From: Atkinsonella hypoxylon
Taxonomy: Eukaryota > Ascomycota > Sordariomycetes > Hypocreales > Clavicipitaceae
DNA: 64,000 nucleotides
Reading direction: 5' to 3'
Assembly: GCA_000729835.1 (NCBI GenBank)
Contig: JFHB01000025.1
Span: 124,001-188,000 of the forward strand
In this document: in pieces, positions 45,366 to 55,240 of the stretch
How the letters are laid out: each line of letters opens with the position of its first letter
Position numbering within the stretch: the first letter of the stretch is position 1
Notes under the pieces: generated by a model
What the model was told of the DNA's origin: nothing
The model's input: only the letters and a program-made list of their open reading frames with translations
Databases searched by the model: none
Made by a program: the position numbers and the translations under genes

Positions 45366-46103
45366 ATGCACTTTACTACCTCTGTCCTCGTCGCCCTTGC
45401 TGCGGTCGGTGCTCACGCAGCTCCGGCTCCTGATCCCCAGCCTTGGTGCTGGCGCCACGGCCAGCCCTGCTGGAAAGTCAAGAGGGCCGCCGAGGCGTTC
45501 TCCGAGGCCATTCAGACAACCGATGTGCTCAAGGAGCGTTCTCCAGAAGCCGCATACAGCGAGGCCTCAGGTGGTGCAGCACACGCAGCGAAGCGATCCA
45601 TCACCGAGCTGGCACACCTTGCTGCCCTCACGACAAGAAACCCTGAAGACTACTTCACCGCCCTGGGGCTCGACAAGAGGTTTGGGTCAGATGAAGGTAG
45701 CCACGAGAAGCGCGATCCGTCTCCCTGGTGCTGGCGACCAGGTCAGGCGTGCTGGAAGAGGGACTCTACCGGTGACGATATTCCCACCAAGGACAAGAGA
45801 TGGTGCTCACGCCCCGGCGAGGCGTGCTGGAAGAGCAGGAGAGCCGCCAATGCCGTTATCAATGCCATTCGCAGTGACGATAATGCCCAAGGTGGTGAGA
45901 ACGGAAAGGACTCGTCCCCCGCGCCCGGCTCATTCCCACCAGAGTGCAACGGCCCCAGAATATTGTGCTGGAAGAAGCGCGAGGCCTCGCCCGAAGCAAA
46001 CCCAGAGCCTTGGTGCTGGCGTCTCGGTCAGCCATGCTGGAAGGCCAAGCGCGACCTCCACGCCCTTGAACTTGCTGCTCGAAACATCGTGGACGAGAGT
46101 TAA
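45366..46103 (+). CDS. ppg1: Alpha-type mating pheromone precursor
   Basis: 245 residues from the ATG at 45366; upstream in-frame ATGs are ignored because this one begins a signal peptide (MHFTTSVLVALAAVGAHA). Four pheromone-type units follow: WCWRHGQPCW (27-36), WCWRPGQACW (121-130), WCSRPGEACW (146-155) and WCWRLGQPCW (216-225), plus a degenerate ECNGPRILCW (193-202). Each is flanked by Kex2-type sites (KR, RR) and X-Pro or X-Ala dipeptides suitable for Ste13-type trimming (DPQP, DPSP). Spacers are long, charged and unequal. It is the secreted precursor of the peptide sensed by the Ste2-type receptor. It differs from most fungal precursors in that nearly every copy is different. Confidence 0.92.
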   Translation: MHFTTSVLVALAAVGAHAAPAPDPQPWCWRHGQPCWKVKRAAEAFSEAIQTTDVLKERSPEAAYSEASGGAAHAAKRSITELAHLAALTTRNPEDYFTALGLDKRFGSDEGSHEKRDPSPWCWRPGQACWKRDSTGDDIPTKDKRWCSRPGEACWKSRRAANAVINAIRSDDNAQGGENGKDSSPAPGSFPPECNGPRILCWKKREASPEANPEPWCWRLGQPCWKAKRDLHALELAARNIVDES

Positions 46104-49100
46104 GCGCGCTACACCAGAGGCTCTTGTCTTTTAAATCCATCTCATCGTTTTTTTCCCGCGCTTCGTTCATGCTCATGGTTCAGTTTGTGACCTTTCTGCG
46201 AGTTAGTAATCAAGTTGCTAAGGTCTTTCACAATTACTATGGACAAAAGGGAGAAAACAAAAACACAGAAAGAGGGGGTGAGCTTCAAGCCTTTTTTGGG
46301 TGGCAGAGGAATCGATGAAACCGATGAGGATGGATATACAGGAGTCTGTGCCAACGTCGGGGTGGAAATCTAGACGAAGGACGAATACTTCTTCATCCTC
46401 ATCCCGTCCGCCGCGAAGCGAAAGCGCGCGCGCGTTATTTACAACAACCACAGTTCCGTCAAGCAGGACGCTCTTCGAGTTAAACCTGTTTGCATTGAGG
46501 ATGCTCGGCCCACCAGCTTGTAGCCAACTTGGTTTGGCAGGTGGTGTGCGGACGCCAAGAGGGCGTGCTCCAATGGATTAAATACCTTTTGTAACTCTAC
46601 CTTTATAATGTAATTAAATATAATTCAATGGCGCTTCGATTCTTGCGGTAATGAATGAACGTGGCACATGAAATGACTGGTGTTGCATATGTGTAGTAGA
46701 GAAAATTTGGTGGCTTCTTTCAGACATGGCAGGCCGGGTGACTGGTCGATGTGGAAATGATCAGGTGATCAGCATGGGCAACTACAATCGATACGAGCCG
46801 CACGGCAGTTGGTCTACCATGATCCAAACTTTTTTCGTTTACGGATCACTGGATTGCGGTTTAAGCTAAATTGAAAGCACCAGTGGAAATGTTGCGACAT
46901 GGTCGGGTCTACAATAATATCTTAGAGTCGGTCACGGTGCCGTGGAGCCATCGATAGCATGGTAACCGTTGTACTCAGGCTGTATCGAGCGGAGACAACA
47001 CCGTCTTTGCGTAAAATCGCAACCGACTTCGAAGTGTCGCAAGGCAGGCAGGCAGGCAGGTAGGCAGTCATGTCGGCATGTCGGCATGTACATGTACGTT
47101 CAATCATTGCGATCCTCCCCATGTGGCATTCGCCGGGAAGCACCGCACCCAAGATTGTTCGCTTTGATCTCCGTTTCTGTCCCTCATTCGCCAGCAGTCT
47201 TGGGCGCAGCCGTAGAGCGCACCTCGGACCAGCATCGGGGAGGAACTTAAACGTGGTATTTTGCGTTGTTCAATTTGGATAAGAAGAAGGAAAAGAAAGA
47301 GAAGATTAGCAGCTAAATTTTCAACTTTTTTGTAAGGCCGCGAAGGTGGGGCCAAGGTAGGAACCTGATTTGCTGAATAGTCTGCCGCATATTTGAGTCG
47401 GAACCTCGATGGCAGAACATCGGTTGACATCTTCTCATCAAGTGCGGCTCTCGTCTGTGACTACAATAACACTACCTACCTAGGTAGTCGAGATTTTGGC
47501 TACATGTAACTTCACGATAACAGTAATCTCTCTACATTGAAAGTCGTGATCTAGTTTTATCGGTAATTTCCCATGATATCGCATCACATGGATCTTACAG
47601 ATAAATGTACGTCCCTGATCAATAAAGCATTATCGAACCGAGCAAATTCCGGCTGAGCATCATTAGGTCACTACACTACCTTGAGTATCTGGGTTTCCAT
47701 GTAGTGACGTGATTATGTGAAGCCTTTTTGCCTCTTTCGTTACAACAGGTGCTAAACCTATCTATATGTGTGCTGTTAGGTCACGCCTATTCGCTGCTCT
47801 GTCCCTAGCCCTTGATCAACTACCTACTCAACAACTTCAATCAACTATTAAGCTAGACTCTACCCATCAACTAGTCGCGTTGCATGCCACCGCCCAGGAT
47901 TTTCGGGCACCAGTCCATGTTCCCATCTACTACAAAATAATATCGCGACTGATCGTGCGACAACCTAGCCAGTCATAGCGAGCGACACGCAATCACATTA
48001 CCGCACTCTATCATCCGTCCCCTATGTCTCATGCGATCTCCAATTGATAATAAGCAGGGCAAACACATGCATACACGAAGGCAAGCAGGCCGCAACGTAA
48101 AAAAGGGCAGATATACTGCCCGCATGGAGCTGCCTATTGTTATGTATGTTACATCACCATGAATGACCCCGGCGTCTTGGATAAAAGCGAGAGCATCGGA
48201 CAGCTGACCATCCAGCGTAGTATAAGATCTCGACTAACGCTCCGTTTACCAAGATTTACAAATTATATGAGAGAAAAATGGAGACGAAGCTTATGATCTA
48301 TGAAATAAAATATGAAGAGAAGAAATTTCACAAACCTAAAGTATGTAACCAGTAAGTTTATTCGCGTATTGGGCCACCGACCCTACCCTGTGGTATGGGC
48401 CTTGCACATGGCACGGCGCGAATCAAGGAGTATCTGATGCGGATTTGGGTACGGATACGAACAACGAAGATGGAGAGGAGGGAAACCGACGCGAGGGCAG
48501 GGAATTAATTCGCCCATGTCGGGTTATCCCAGGTGTACTGGGCCGAAGTGAGTCGAAGTGAGTCGAAGTGAGTCGAAGTGAGTCGAAGTGAGTCGAAGTG
48601 AGTCGAAGTGGAGCCCATAATAACCAACCTGCTTGTTGCCGTTGCGCATTGAATGGAATAATTTGCAGAAATCAGAATCTTGCCACCTTTGCTCTGTAGA
48701 TTCGTTTCTTCAACTACATCCTTACGAATTAGTAGATAATACGTGACGAATCAACTGCCCATGGCCGAACAAACTGCAAATCTAGGCCTGCCGAGAGAGA
48801 CTGGGGCTGAAATTTCCCATCTCCACAGGACGGCCTCATTCTGTAGACGCAAAGTGGGAAGCTACGGTCCCTTCCCCAGATTCAGTTGGTGCGCGCGATT
48901 CTGGCCATGTGGTCGGTCATGCGTGGTCACGATGCCGATCAGCCGTGACACCAGGTACCTGCGTGCCCGTACTCCCGGTACCGACAGGGACTAAAGACCA
49001 ATCAAGCAACATGGGCGGAAGGTAACTAAAGTCGTGCTAATCTACATTGTGACGGAAGTGACGATAAGCATTTTGGTGACAAAGAAGTACTTCTCACATC

Positions 49101-49302
49101 TCGCAATTTCTCAGACGACAGAAGGCCACTCTAGGTATCGCACCCACATCAAGGCTTGTGGGGCCGAGATACAATCACCAGCGACCACCACTTGCTGCGT
49201 GCCTCGCTGCTGCCGACCTTCGGCTGTGGCATATCAAAACAAAATACAACCTCTCTTGCAAAGTCATATATTTCTAGAGCAACTTCAGGCTCAACCAACA
49301 CA
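46104..49302. other. Gene-free region between pheromone and PLC genes
   Basis: About 3.2 kb. It has a GGCA tetranucleotide run (about 47041-47066), TGTCGGCA copies (47070-47087), ACCTACCTAGGTAG (47473), a minisatellite (48543) and TA-rich stretches near 48290-48330. Short open frames are present but none is recognised. The last few hundred bases are the PLC promoter. Confidence 0.4.
48543..48611. repeat. 10-base minisatellite
   Basis: AGTCGAAGTG is repeated six times without a mismatch (48551-48610), preceded by the variant end CCGAAGTG. There are no spacers, so it is not a CRISPR array. Confidence 0.92.
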
Positions 49303-51060
49303 ATGCCAGATCTTCACATTCCCATTCCTCGAAAGCTTGCCAACCTGAATCACTTCAAAGACGGCCAAGACGATGAGGATGAGGGCGGCAACATTTGTGT
49401 TGACAGCATAGCGAGCGGAGGGCGCGGCGCTCGCAAAGCTCTGATTGACAAGCAGCAGCTTCGCGTGAGCCACGCTCTGCGCACCTTCTTAGCCAAGAAC
49501 TTGGTCTTGTCCGAGGTTGATGCTGGCGTCGACGTTGACGAGCCCACGCCAGCGCTGCGCAACTTGCTCGGCAGATCGCATTTCCAAGTCCCAGAGTTGT
49601 TGCTGGACCGATCGCGGCCGCTCCCCGAGTACTACATCAGCTCGAGCCACAACACGTATCTCATGGCTAACCAGCTATATGGGTTGTCCTGTGCTTCAGC
49701 CTACGAGACTGCATTGAAGACAGGGTCACGATGCGTAGAGGTTGACGCGTGGGACAACAGCTCTGACCCGGACGAGCCAAAGGTCACCCATGGTTTCACA
49801 CTGGTATCCCATATTCCGTTCAGGGCTGTTTGCGAGACCATCAGAAACGTGTTTGACGAGGAGAAAGCATTTGCCGCGCAGGATCCAAGTTATGTCGTAA
49901 GCCCCATTCTGCTGTCGCTTGAGAACCACTGCAAAGAGCACGGCCAGAGACGTCTGGTGGCGATCATGAAGGAGGTCTTTGGTGATCGCCTTCTGTCGGA
50001 GCCTATTCGGCAGAAGGGACATCGTGAACAGGAATTCCACGATGTGTATGTTTCGCTGTCAGATCTTGGAGCCTGCATTTCCGTCATCGTCGAATTCCAC
50101 CTTGGCGATAATCAGGCGGACGAGTCTGACAGTGATGGTGACAATGATGAGCAGGAGACGGCTGAGTCGAAGAATGCGCGCATAGCGTATAATGAAAACA
50201 AGAAAGCGACTGTTACGGGAGCCATCATTCCCGAGCTAGCATACCTGGGCGTCTACGCACAATCTGTGAAGCCGATGGACAACTCCTGGTATGATCCAGG
50301 CCAATTGACCCACGGCCCGCATCACCATCTCATCAATATATCCGAGTCAGGCCTTTCAGCTCATCTTCCGGCTGCAGCGATCGCCATCGCAGCTCACAAC
50401 TCGAGGCACCTCATGCGAGTGTATCCGAAGGGGACTCGAATTTCCTCGTCCAACTTGAAGCCAATGTCCTTCTGGGCCGTTGGCGCCCAGATCTGCGCTC
50501 TAAATTGGCAGAAATTCGGAACTAGCATGCAGCTCAACGATGCGCTTTTCAACGGATCGGAGGGATACGTCCTTAAGCCAGCACCGTTGCGAGAAGGTGG
50601 CGACGGCAACATCCTCACGGGCAAGAAGAAGAAGCTCAGTCTGCATGTTGCTGGCGCTACTGACATCCCCGTCGATGAAGATCGTGAGCTCGACTCCCTA
50701 AAGCCCTACCTCACGTGCAGTCTATATAGCCCAGGAAATATCGAAGGAGATACACACAAAAGAAAGACATCGGCGTACAAACATCACAAACTGGGCATCT
50801 TACACAGGGGCGACAAACCCCCGGTAATTGACCCCATTTGGGATGAAACTCTTGAATGGATTTATGAAGATAACGAGCTTGTGTTTCTGCGGATCCTGAT
50901 CAAGAGTGAAGACTCGTGGGCTAAGAACCCTATGATTGCAGTAGCTGCGATTCGTGTCATGTACGTTGTACCTGGCTGGAGCTTTATTCGGATGATGGAC
51001 ATGAAAGGCAGAGAGACACAGTGCTCTATCTTGGTTAAGTTTAAGATTAAAGATATTTGA
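49303..51060 (+). CDS. Phosphoinositide-specific phospholipase C
   Basis: Single exon, 585 residues from the ATG at 49303 (MPDLHIPIPRK). The X domain begins PLPEYYISSSHNTYL with the first catalytic histidine, then CVEVDAWD and VTHGFTLVSHIPF with the second. An acidic linker (ADESDSDGDNDEQE) separates the Y domain, which has IIPELAYLGVYAQ, HLINISES, HNSRHLMRVYPKGTRISSSN and WAVGAQICALNWQ. A C2 domain (LSLHVAGATDIP, PYLTCSLYS) ends the protein. No PH domain and no clear EF hand are seen, as in several short fungal PLCs. It cleaves PIP2 to IP3 and diacylglycerol at the plasma membrane. It is intact and ends about 55 bases before the permease relic. Confidence 0.93.
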   Translation: MPDLHIPIPRKLANLNHFKDGQDDEDEGGNICVDSIASGGRGARKALIDKQQLRVSHALRTFLAKNLVLSEVDAGVDVDEPTPALRNLLGRSHFQVPELLLDRSRPLPEYYISSSHNTYLMANQLYGLSCASAYETALKTGSRCVEVDAWDNSSDPDEPKVTHGFTLVSHIPFRAVCETIRNVFDEEKAFAAQDPSYVVSPILLSLENHCKEHGQRRLVAIMKEVFGDRLLSEPIRQKGHREQEFHDVYVSLSDLGACISVIVEFHLGDNQADESDSDGDNDEQETAESKNARIAYNENKKATVTGAIIPELAYLGVYAQSVKPMDNSWYDPGQLTHGPHHHLINISESGLSAHLPAAAIAIAAHNSRHLMRVYPKGTRISSSNLKPMSFWAVGAQICALNWQKFGTSMQLNDALFNGSEGYVLKPAPLREGGDGNILTGKKKKLSLHVAGATDIPVDEDRELDSLKPYLTCSLYSPGNIEGDTHKRKTSAYKHHKLGILHRGDKPPVIDPIWDETLEWIYEDNELVFLRILIKSEDSWAKNPMIAVAAIRVMYVVPGWSFIRMMDMKGRETQCSILVKFKIKDI

Positions 51061-51115
51061 GAGTACTGATAGAAACGCTAATTTTATCCGTCTTTTTTCC
51101 CTTGGTCTTGAGTCG

Positions 51116-51379
51116 TGCGTAAAAGTAGGTCCAGTCTGTGACGGAGCCCAACGCCGGATGAACGAACTTGCTCGCCGGCTCAAAGATGGATCTTCCAACA
51201 GGCAGGTTATGCGCACATCTCGGCGCACAGATTGCCAAGACGAATAGCGTTTCTCAAACACACAGATATCCTAGCAAAAGAGAGAGCGGGCCGCCCTACG
51301 ATAAGCGGCTGTCCCTTCCCTGGAAGAGGTTTGTACCCACGGAGCCTCCTGTGGCCATTAGCTGGACATGGCGGGGCGA
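51116..51379 (-). pseudogene. Relic of an amino-acid permease (APC family), N-terminal part
   Basis: One continuous minus-strand frame of 88 codons reads RHVQLMATGGSVGTNLF, then GGPLSLLLGYLCV, then NLPVGRSIFEPASKFVHP and ALGSVTDWTYFYA. These are the first and second membrane segments of fungal amino-acid permeases (expected GGSIGTGLF, GPLSLLLGY, LPVGGSIFE, FVHPALG). Two in-frame stops interrupt it: TAG at 51296-51298 and TGA at 51254-51256. The match stops after the second helix, close to the 3' end of the PLC gene, so about four fifths of the gene is lost. There is no frameshift in the part that remains. Confidence 0.85.
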
Positions 51380-52112
51380 GAGACCCTTGTTTGGTCTCAC
51401 CATGCTTCATGCCGGTCTCGGCATTTTCGTCAACGAGGGTGCCCTTCGGGGCGCGTCGTCTTGGTGGTCCATGGGTTTAACGATAGGGGTGGACCTTGGG
51501 TCCAATATCCGCCATCTCGACGGCGAGATGGTCCTTCAGATACCAATATAATAATTCGGCTCTTAAGAAAAGGGAGGATTGTAATATGGCTTACTCGGCG
51601 ATAAAGTGGAATGTGAAGAAGCTTATATATAAACGCCGTCTTTGCAAGTGAGCGTTACAACATCCGAGTACCCGAACGCCGGTGAGACACAGCTCCATCG
51701 GTAGTTTCAACGTCCATCCGGGTACGGAGTAAGTTTGGCTCGTTTTGATAAGTTGCCGCCGCTCCGATCAGTCAAGAGGGTGTATCTCCCTCCATTGCTG
51801 ACGATAGTTGCAGAGCCTGAACAGGAGACCCAAAGCAGTTACCCAAAACTAACTGACATTCACTATCAGTGCCAGCGTAACCCCAACAGGCTGCTTGTTA
51901 TTGGGACAGACCATGTATGTGTACATGGAGAGCGGACTTGGTTGCCCGTCGACGGAATGTCTTTCACGATTGATTTTCCGGCACGCAGGTTTGCCACGCC
52001 AGCTGAACAATTAATGAAGTAGGTGGCGTGACTCGGACAGATAAAAATGATAAGGTGCAGGTAAATATAGTTCCACCCGACCAGGGTTTCGTGGAACAGA
52101 AAATATATATAA
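51380..52112. other. Spacer with unassigned frame
   Basis: A 95-codon plus frame (51735-52022) has no recognisable family. TACGGAGTA occurs at 51723. No further permease fragment could be read. Confidence 0.3.
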
Positions 52113-52150
52113 GGGTTAGAAGGGTTAGAATTAGGGGTTAGGGGTTAGGG
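52113..52150. repeat. Interstitial telomere-like repeat
   Basis: Five TTAGGG-type units occur in about 40 bases: GGGTTAGAA twice, then TTAGGGG, TTAGGGG and TTAGGG. TTAGGG is the standard telomere unit of filamentous ascomycetes. The units are imperfect and internal, so this is an old insertion, end-repair scar or fusion point and not a live telomere. Confidence 0.8.
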
Positions 52151-52971
52151 TGAGAATAGTCAGCTAAGGTATCTTTTATGGTCAGGCGAAGTCACTTAGT
52201 GGTGGTCAGGTCAGGTTACAAAGGGAGGGGAGGGGGGGCATGTGTTCTGGCACCCGCAGCAACTTCGTTCTTGCCCGGCATTTCACCCATCGACAGCTGA
52301 CATATCTTGGCAAGCAAGCCCGGGCTATCTGGGCAGCTCGCTTGACGTATCAGAGGTGATGACGTCGCCATGTGCAGTTTGATGCCGAGTTCCCAAAAGC
52401 GCCTTACCAGGGCGTCTACCCTATGCCTTGAGAGATAGTATCGTTAATTACAGGTGCATTTCTCTTTTCTCCCCGGTACCCTCAGCCCGAAGCTTCCATT
52501 GGTGTATCGTGTATGCGTATGCTCGTAAGGTACGGGAGGTCCTTGCGCCAGATTGAGCTGAAATATGCTTTTCTGGAAATAACTGGGATGCCTGGATCGC
52601 CGGCGGTGTGGAAAAAGACGAAGCCTGCTTTCCTGAGGTTGAATGCAGGGGGCTCTGTAGCAGTAATTCAGGCTGCACGGTATTAATTTGTGATGCTGCC
52701 AACTAGCAGACCTGTGCTCGGTGTCGATGCACGATTACGTACATACGTGTAAAGGAGGATGCTTGCTCGCGAGCGGGGATGTGGGCCGATGCGGACTAGG
52801 CTGAATGAGGGGTACTTGAGATTATGTGGGAACGTCGCCATCCAAGCGGTACATTGTAGTCCGTACTCCGTACATTCAATGGCACATCATCGCGGCCATA
52901 GCGCCTTCCGCCCAAGCGATGGACACGAAAGAGATTACTTCTTATCTCATCGACAATTACCTGGCGCGACA

Positions 52972-53779
52972 CAACAGCTAGGTCACGGGACCCTCCCTTG
53001 CCAATACCTTGTCGATACCTCTAGACAGCCACTATGCCAGCGATGTTTGCTATTATCTAACATCATCCCTTTGCGCATGCTTGCTGAATTTTACACGTAA
53101 TGAAAAAACTTTGGAGCGCCGCCACTTTTGATTTGTCATTTACTTCATTCGTGCTGTTGCTTTCGCGTAAAGGAGAATAAGGTCGCAGAGTGGTTACCAA
53201 CCAACTACTAGGTACCTACTAGATACCTAGGTACCAACTTAGGGTAGTACTTAAAGCATCAGTAGAAACTCCACTGCGTCAAGAGTTGCTAAGCACCGAG
53301 CTACAGTGCTCCATATTCGGCACTCCGCACGTCGCTAAAGCCCGTCGCTAGTACATTGATACAGCACGTCTCCGCGGCGTTTTGACTCACGGAAGCTTAC
53401 CGATGGTGCACGCCGATCTACAAGAATGACATCAATGTGGGTCTCGAACAGGGCAAGCAGAGAGCAAAGGTTCAATGACGGAATATTTTGCTGTTGTGTC
53501 ACCACTTTTGCTTTTCTTGTTTTCTTTTTTTGTCGGGAGAAAAAAAAAAAAAAAAAAAACCGCACTTCCATCCCCCAACACAACAACCGTCGGGTGGGCG
53601 GCCCATTTAAAAAAGTGCGATTTAAGTTGTTGACCCCTAGAACATGAGGCTAGACGTAATTAGCGTCATGAGGGGCTCGGTCTACTAATACCTAGGTATC
53701 TTAACGTAAGGCAGTTAGTTACTCGTCGTATAACTACTCTGCTACCCAGACCGAAGGCAACAGGTAGGTCACGGGACCC
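52972..53779. repeat. Pair of short direct repeats
   Basis: The word TAGGTCACGGGACCC with seven flanking bases is present at 52972-52993 and again at 53758-53779 (21 of 22 positions identical), and weaker similarity continues downstream (TTC/TTGTCGATAC). The 765 bases between hold no recognised gene. Confidence 0.55.
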
Positions 53780-54600
53780 ACATCTTCTTCGATACTTCCA
53801 AAGGCTCAACAGGGGCACGCAAATAACGCACCTGGAGTTCCTTCTAAATACTGCACTAGACCTAACCGAAAGTAGAAGAGTCCCTACACACCTATTTCTA
53901 GCGTAAAGTACTTCTAATATTTCTTTGTAAGCTACTTAGCTGTTTTTTACTTAATAGCTATTATATCTTTATATATATATAAAAGACCTTAAAAACGAAC
54001 TTGAGGCGCTTGTCATGGACTCGAGCCTTAGGCTTGGGTCTTTACATAGGGAACTGGAAGACGGCAGAGGGGGGGAGTACCTATATAGACGGTTAGATAG
54101 GCGCGGTCCGCTTCTATCTATATGTTATCCAGGACTTTGCCGGGCGCTACAGAGGTAGAGACTAAAGGATAGCTAGAGGGGGAAGAGGGGTATCTACTTA
54201 GGGGGTTAGACCAGGACAGTCTGCATTTGTCCGCGGGTTAGCTGGGGCTTTGCCGCACTTATTAGAAAGGACCTTAGCTATATTCCGTAGAGGGCAGAAT
54301 AAAAGGGGCTATAGAGGGAAGGGCCCACCCCCTAGTATATAGCTGAGGGACAGAGGGAGGTCCTTACTTCCTCTCTCTTTCTCGCTCCCCTATGATTATA
54401 GTTCTCACCATAGACGCTAGTTAGCAGTAGCCACTAGGCCAGTCTTTTACAGCGCTATTATATATATATCTACTTATATAAAGGGTGTTATAGTATAAAA
54501 AGAAACACTAAGGGTACTTTCAGGTATAGATTGCACTAAAAGTATCCTAGGTACCTAGGTACCTAGGTAACTAACGTGCGATGTACCTCTTTGTACTGAA
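53640..54600. repeat. TA-rich block with degenerate direct repeats
   Basis: The block is rich in TA steps (TATATATA, CTATATAG, TAGCTATATT) and lacks open frames. Two imperfect copies of an approximately 80-base unit start near 54066 and 54176; both run from GAGGGGG through GGTTAG to GGGCTTTGCCG or GGACTTTGCCG. The style fits a repeat damaged by repeat-induced point mutation, but no transposon protein can be read. Confidence 0.5.
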
Positions 54601-54604
54601 GGAG

Positions 54605-55240
54605 ATTGCTGGTACTTTTACCATACCGATATTAACACCTAAATTGAAGTGCCTTTCAAACCCGCTCGCCCTCATTGGTCAACTAGCTAATTCGTGACCC
54701 AGTTGCTTTCGGACAGGCAAAGGGATAACATAAAAAACCCCACCTGCTCTTCTTTCCATTTGCTTGCGTGACAACGATGATCGTCACGGAATGGTCGGTC
54801 ACTTGCTGGAGCGAAGCGTTGGCGATCGTCGCTCCATTGGAGCAATCCCATGTAGCCGTGTGCTGCTGGCGTAAATGGGCATCGAGATGATGCTATCTAT
54901 TTTATGTATGCTGTGACTGTCGGTCCACCTATGGGTTCTCTGTAGTTGAAACCACTGGGGGTCTCCGAGGGCTGATGCGTACGAGAATTATCTACCTGGC
55001 ATGCTACGGCTCGTACTGGCATTCGTTTTGCATTTCTGCATTTGACTTGACATTTGGATTAGGGATGGGCTTTCAATGCAAGAGGGTTTCCTCGTGGTCA
55101 CGAGGATTCTACACTCCTGTAACCTAACTAATGCACGCGCACGCTAAGGCAGCAGCTGGGTCACGAATCGCTAGTTGACCAATCATGATGAGGGGGCGTG
55201 AAAGGTGACTTAACTTCACTATGATAGAAGTACCTGCAAT
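54605..55240. mobile_element. MITE-like element bounded by long inverted repeats
   Basis: The left arm (54605-54706) and the reverse complement of the right arm (55154-55240) share ATTGCNGGTACTT, CCTTTCA, ATTGGTCAACTAGC, TTCGTGACCCAG and a final TGCT in the same order, with indels between. The interior (about 450 bases) has no transposase-like frame. This is the form of a decayed non-autonomous DNA transposon. No target-site duplication could be assigned with certainty. Confidence 0.55.

Noticed and set aside
45343..46134. 263-codon plus-strand frame overlapping the pheromone gene
   Set aside because: Frame-shifted shadow; only the other frame has signal peptide, Kex2 sites and repeats.
48543..48611. 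CRISPR-like array
   Set aside because: Direct repeats have no spacers and the genome is eukaryotic; it is a minisatellite.
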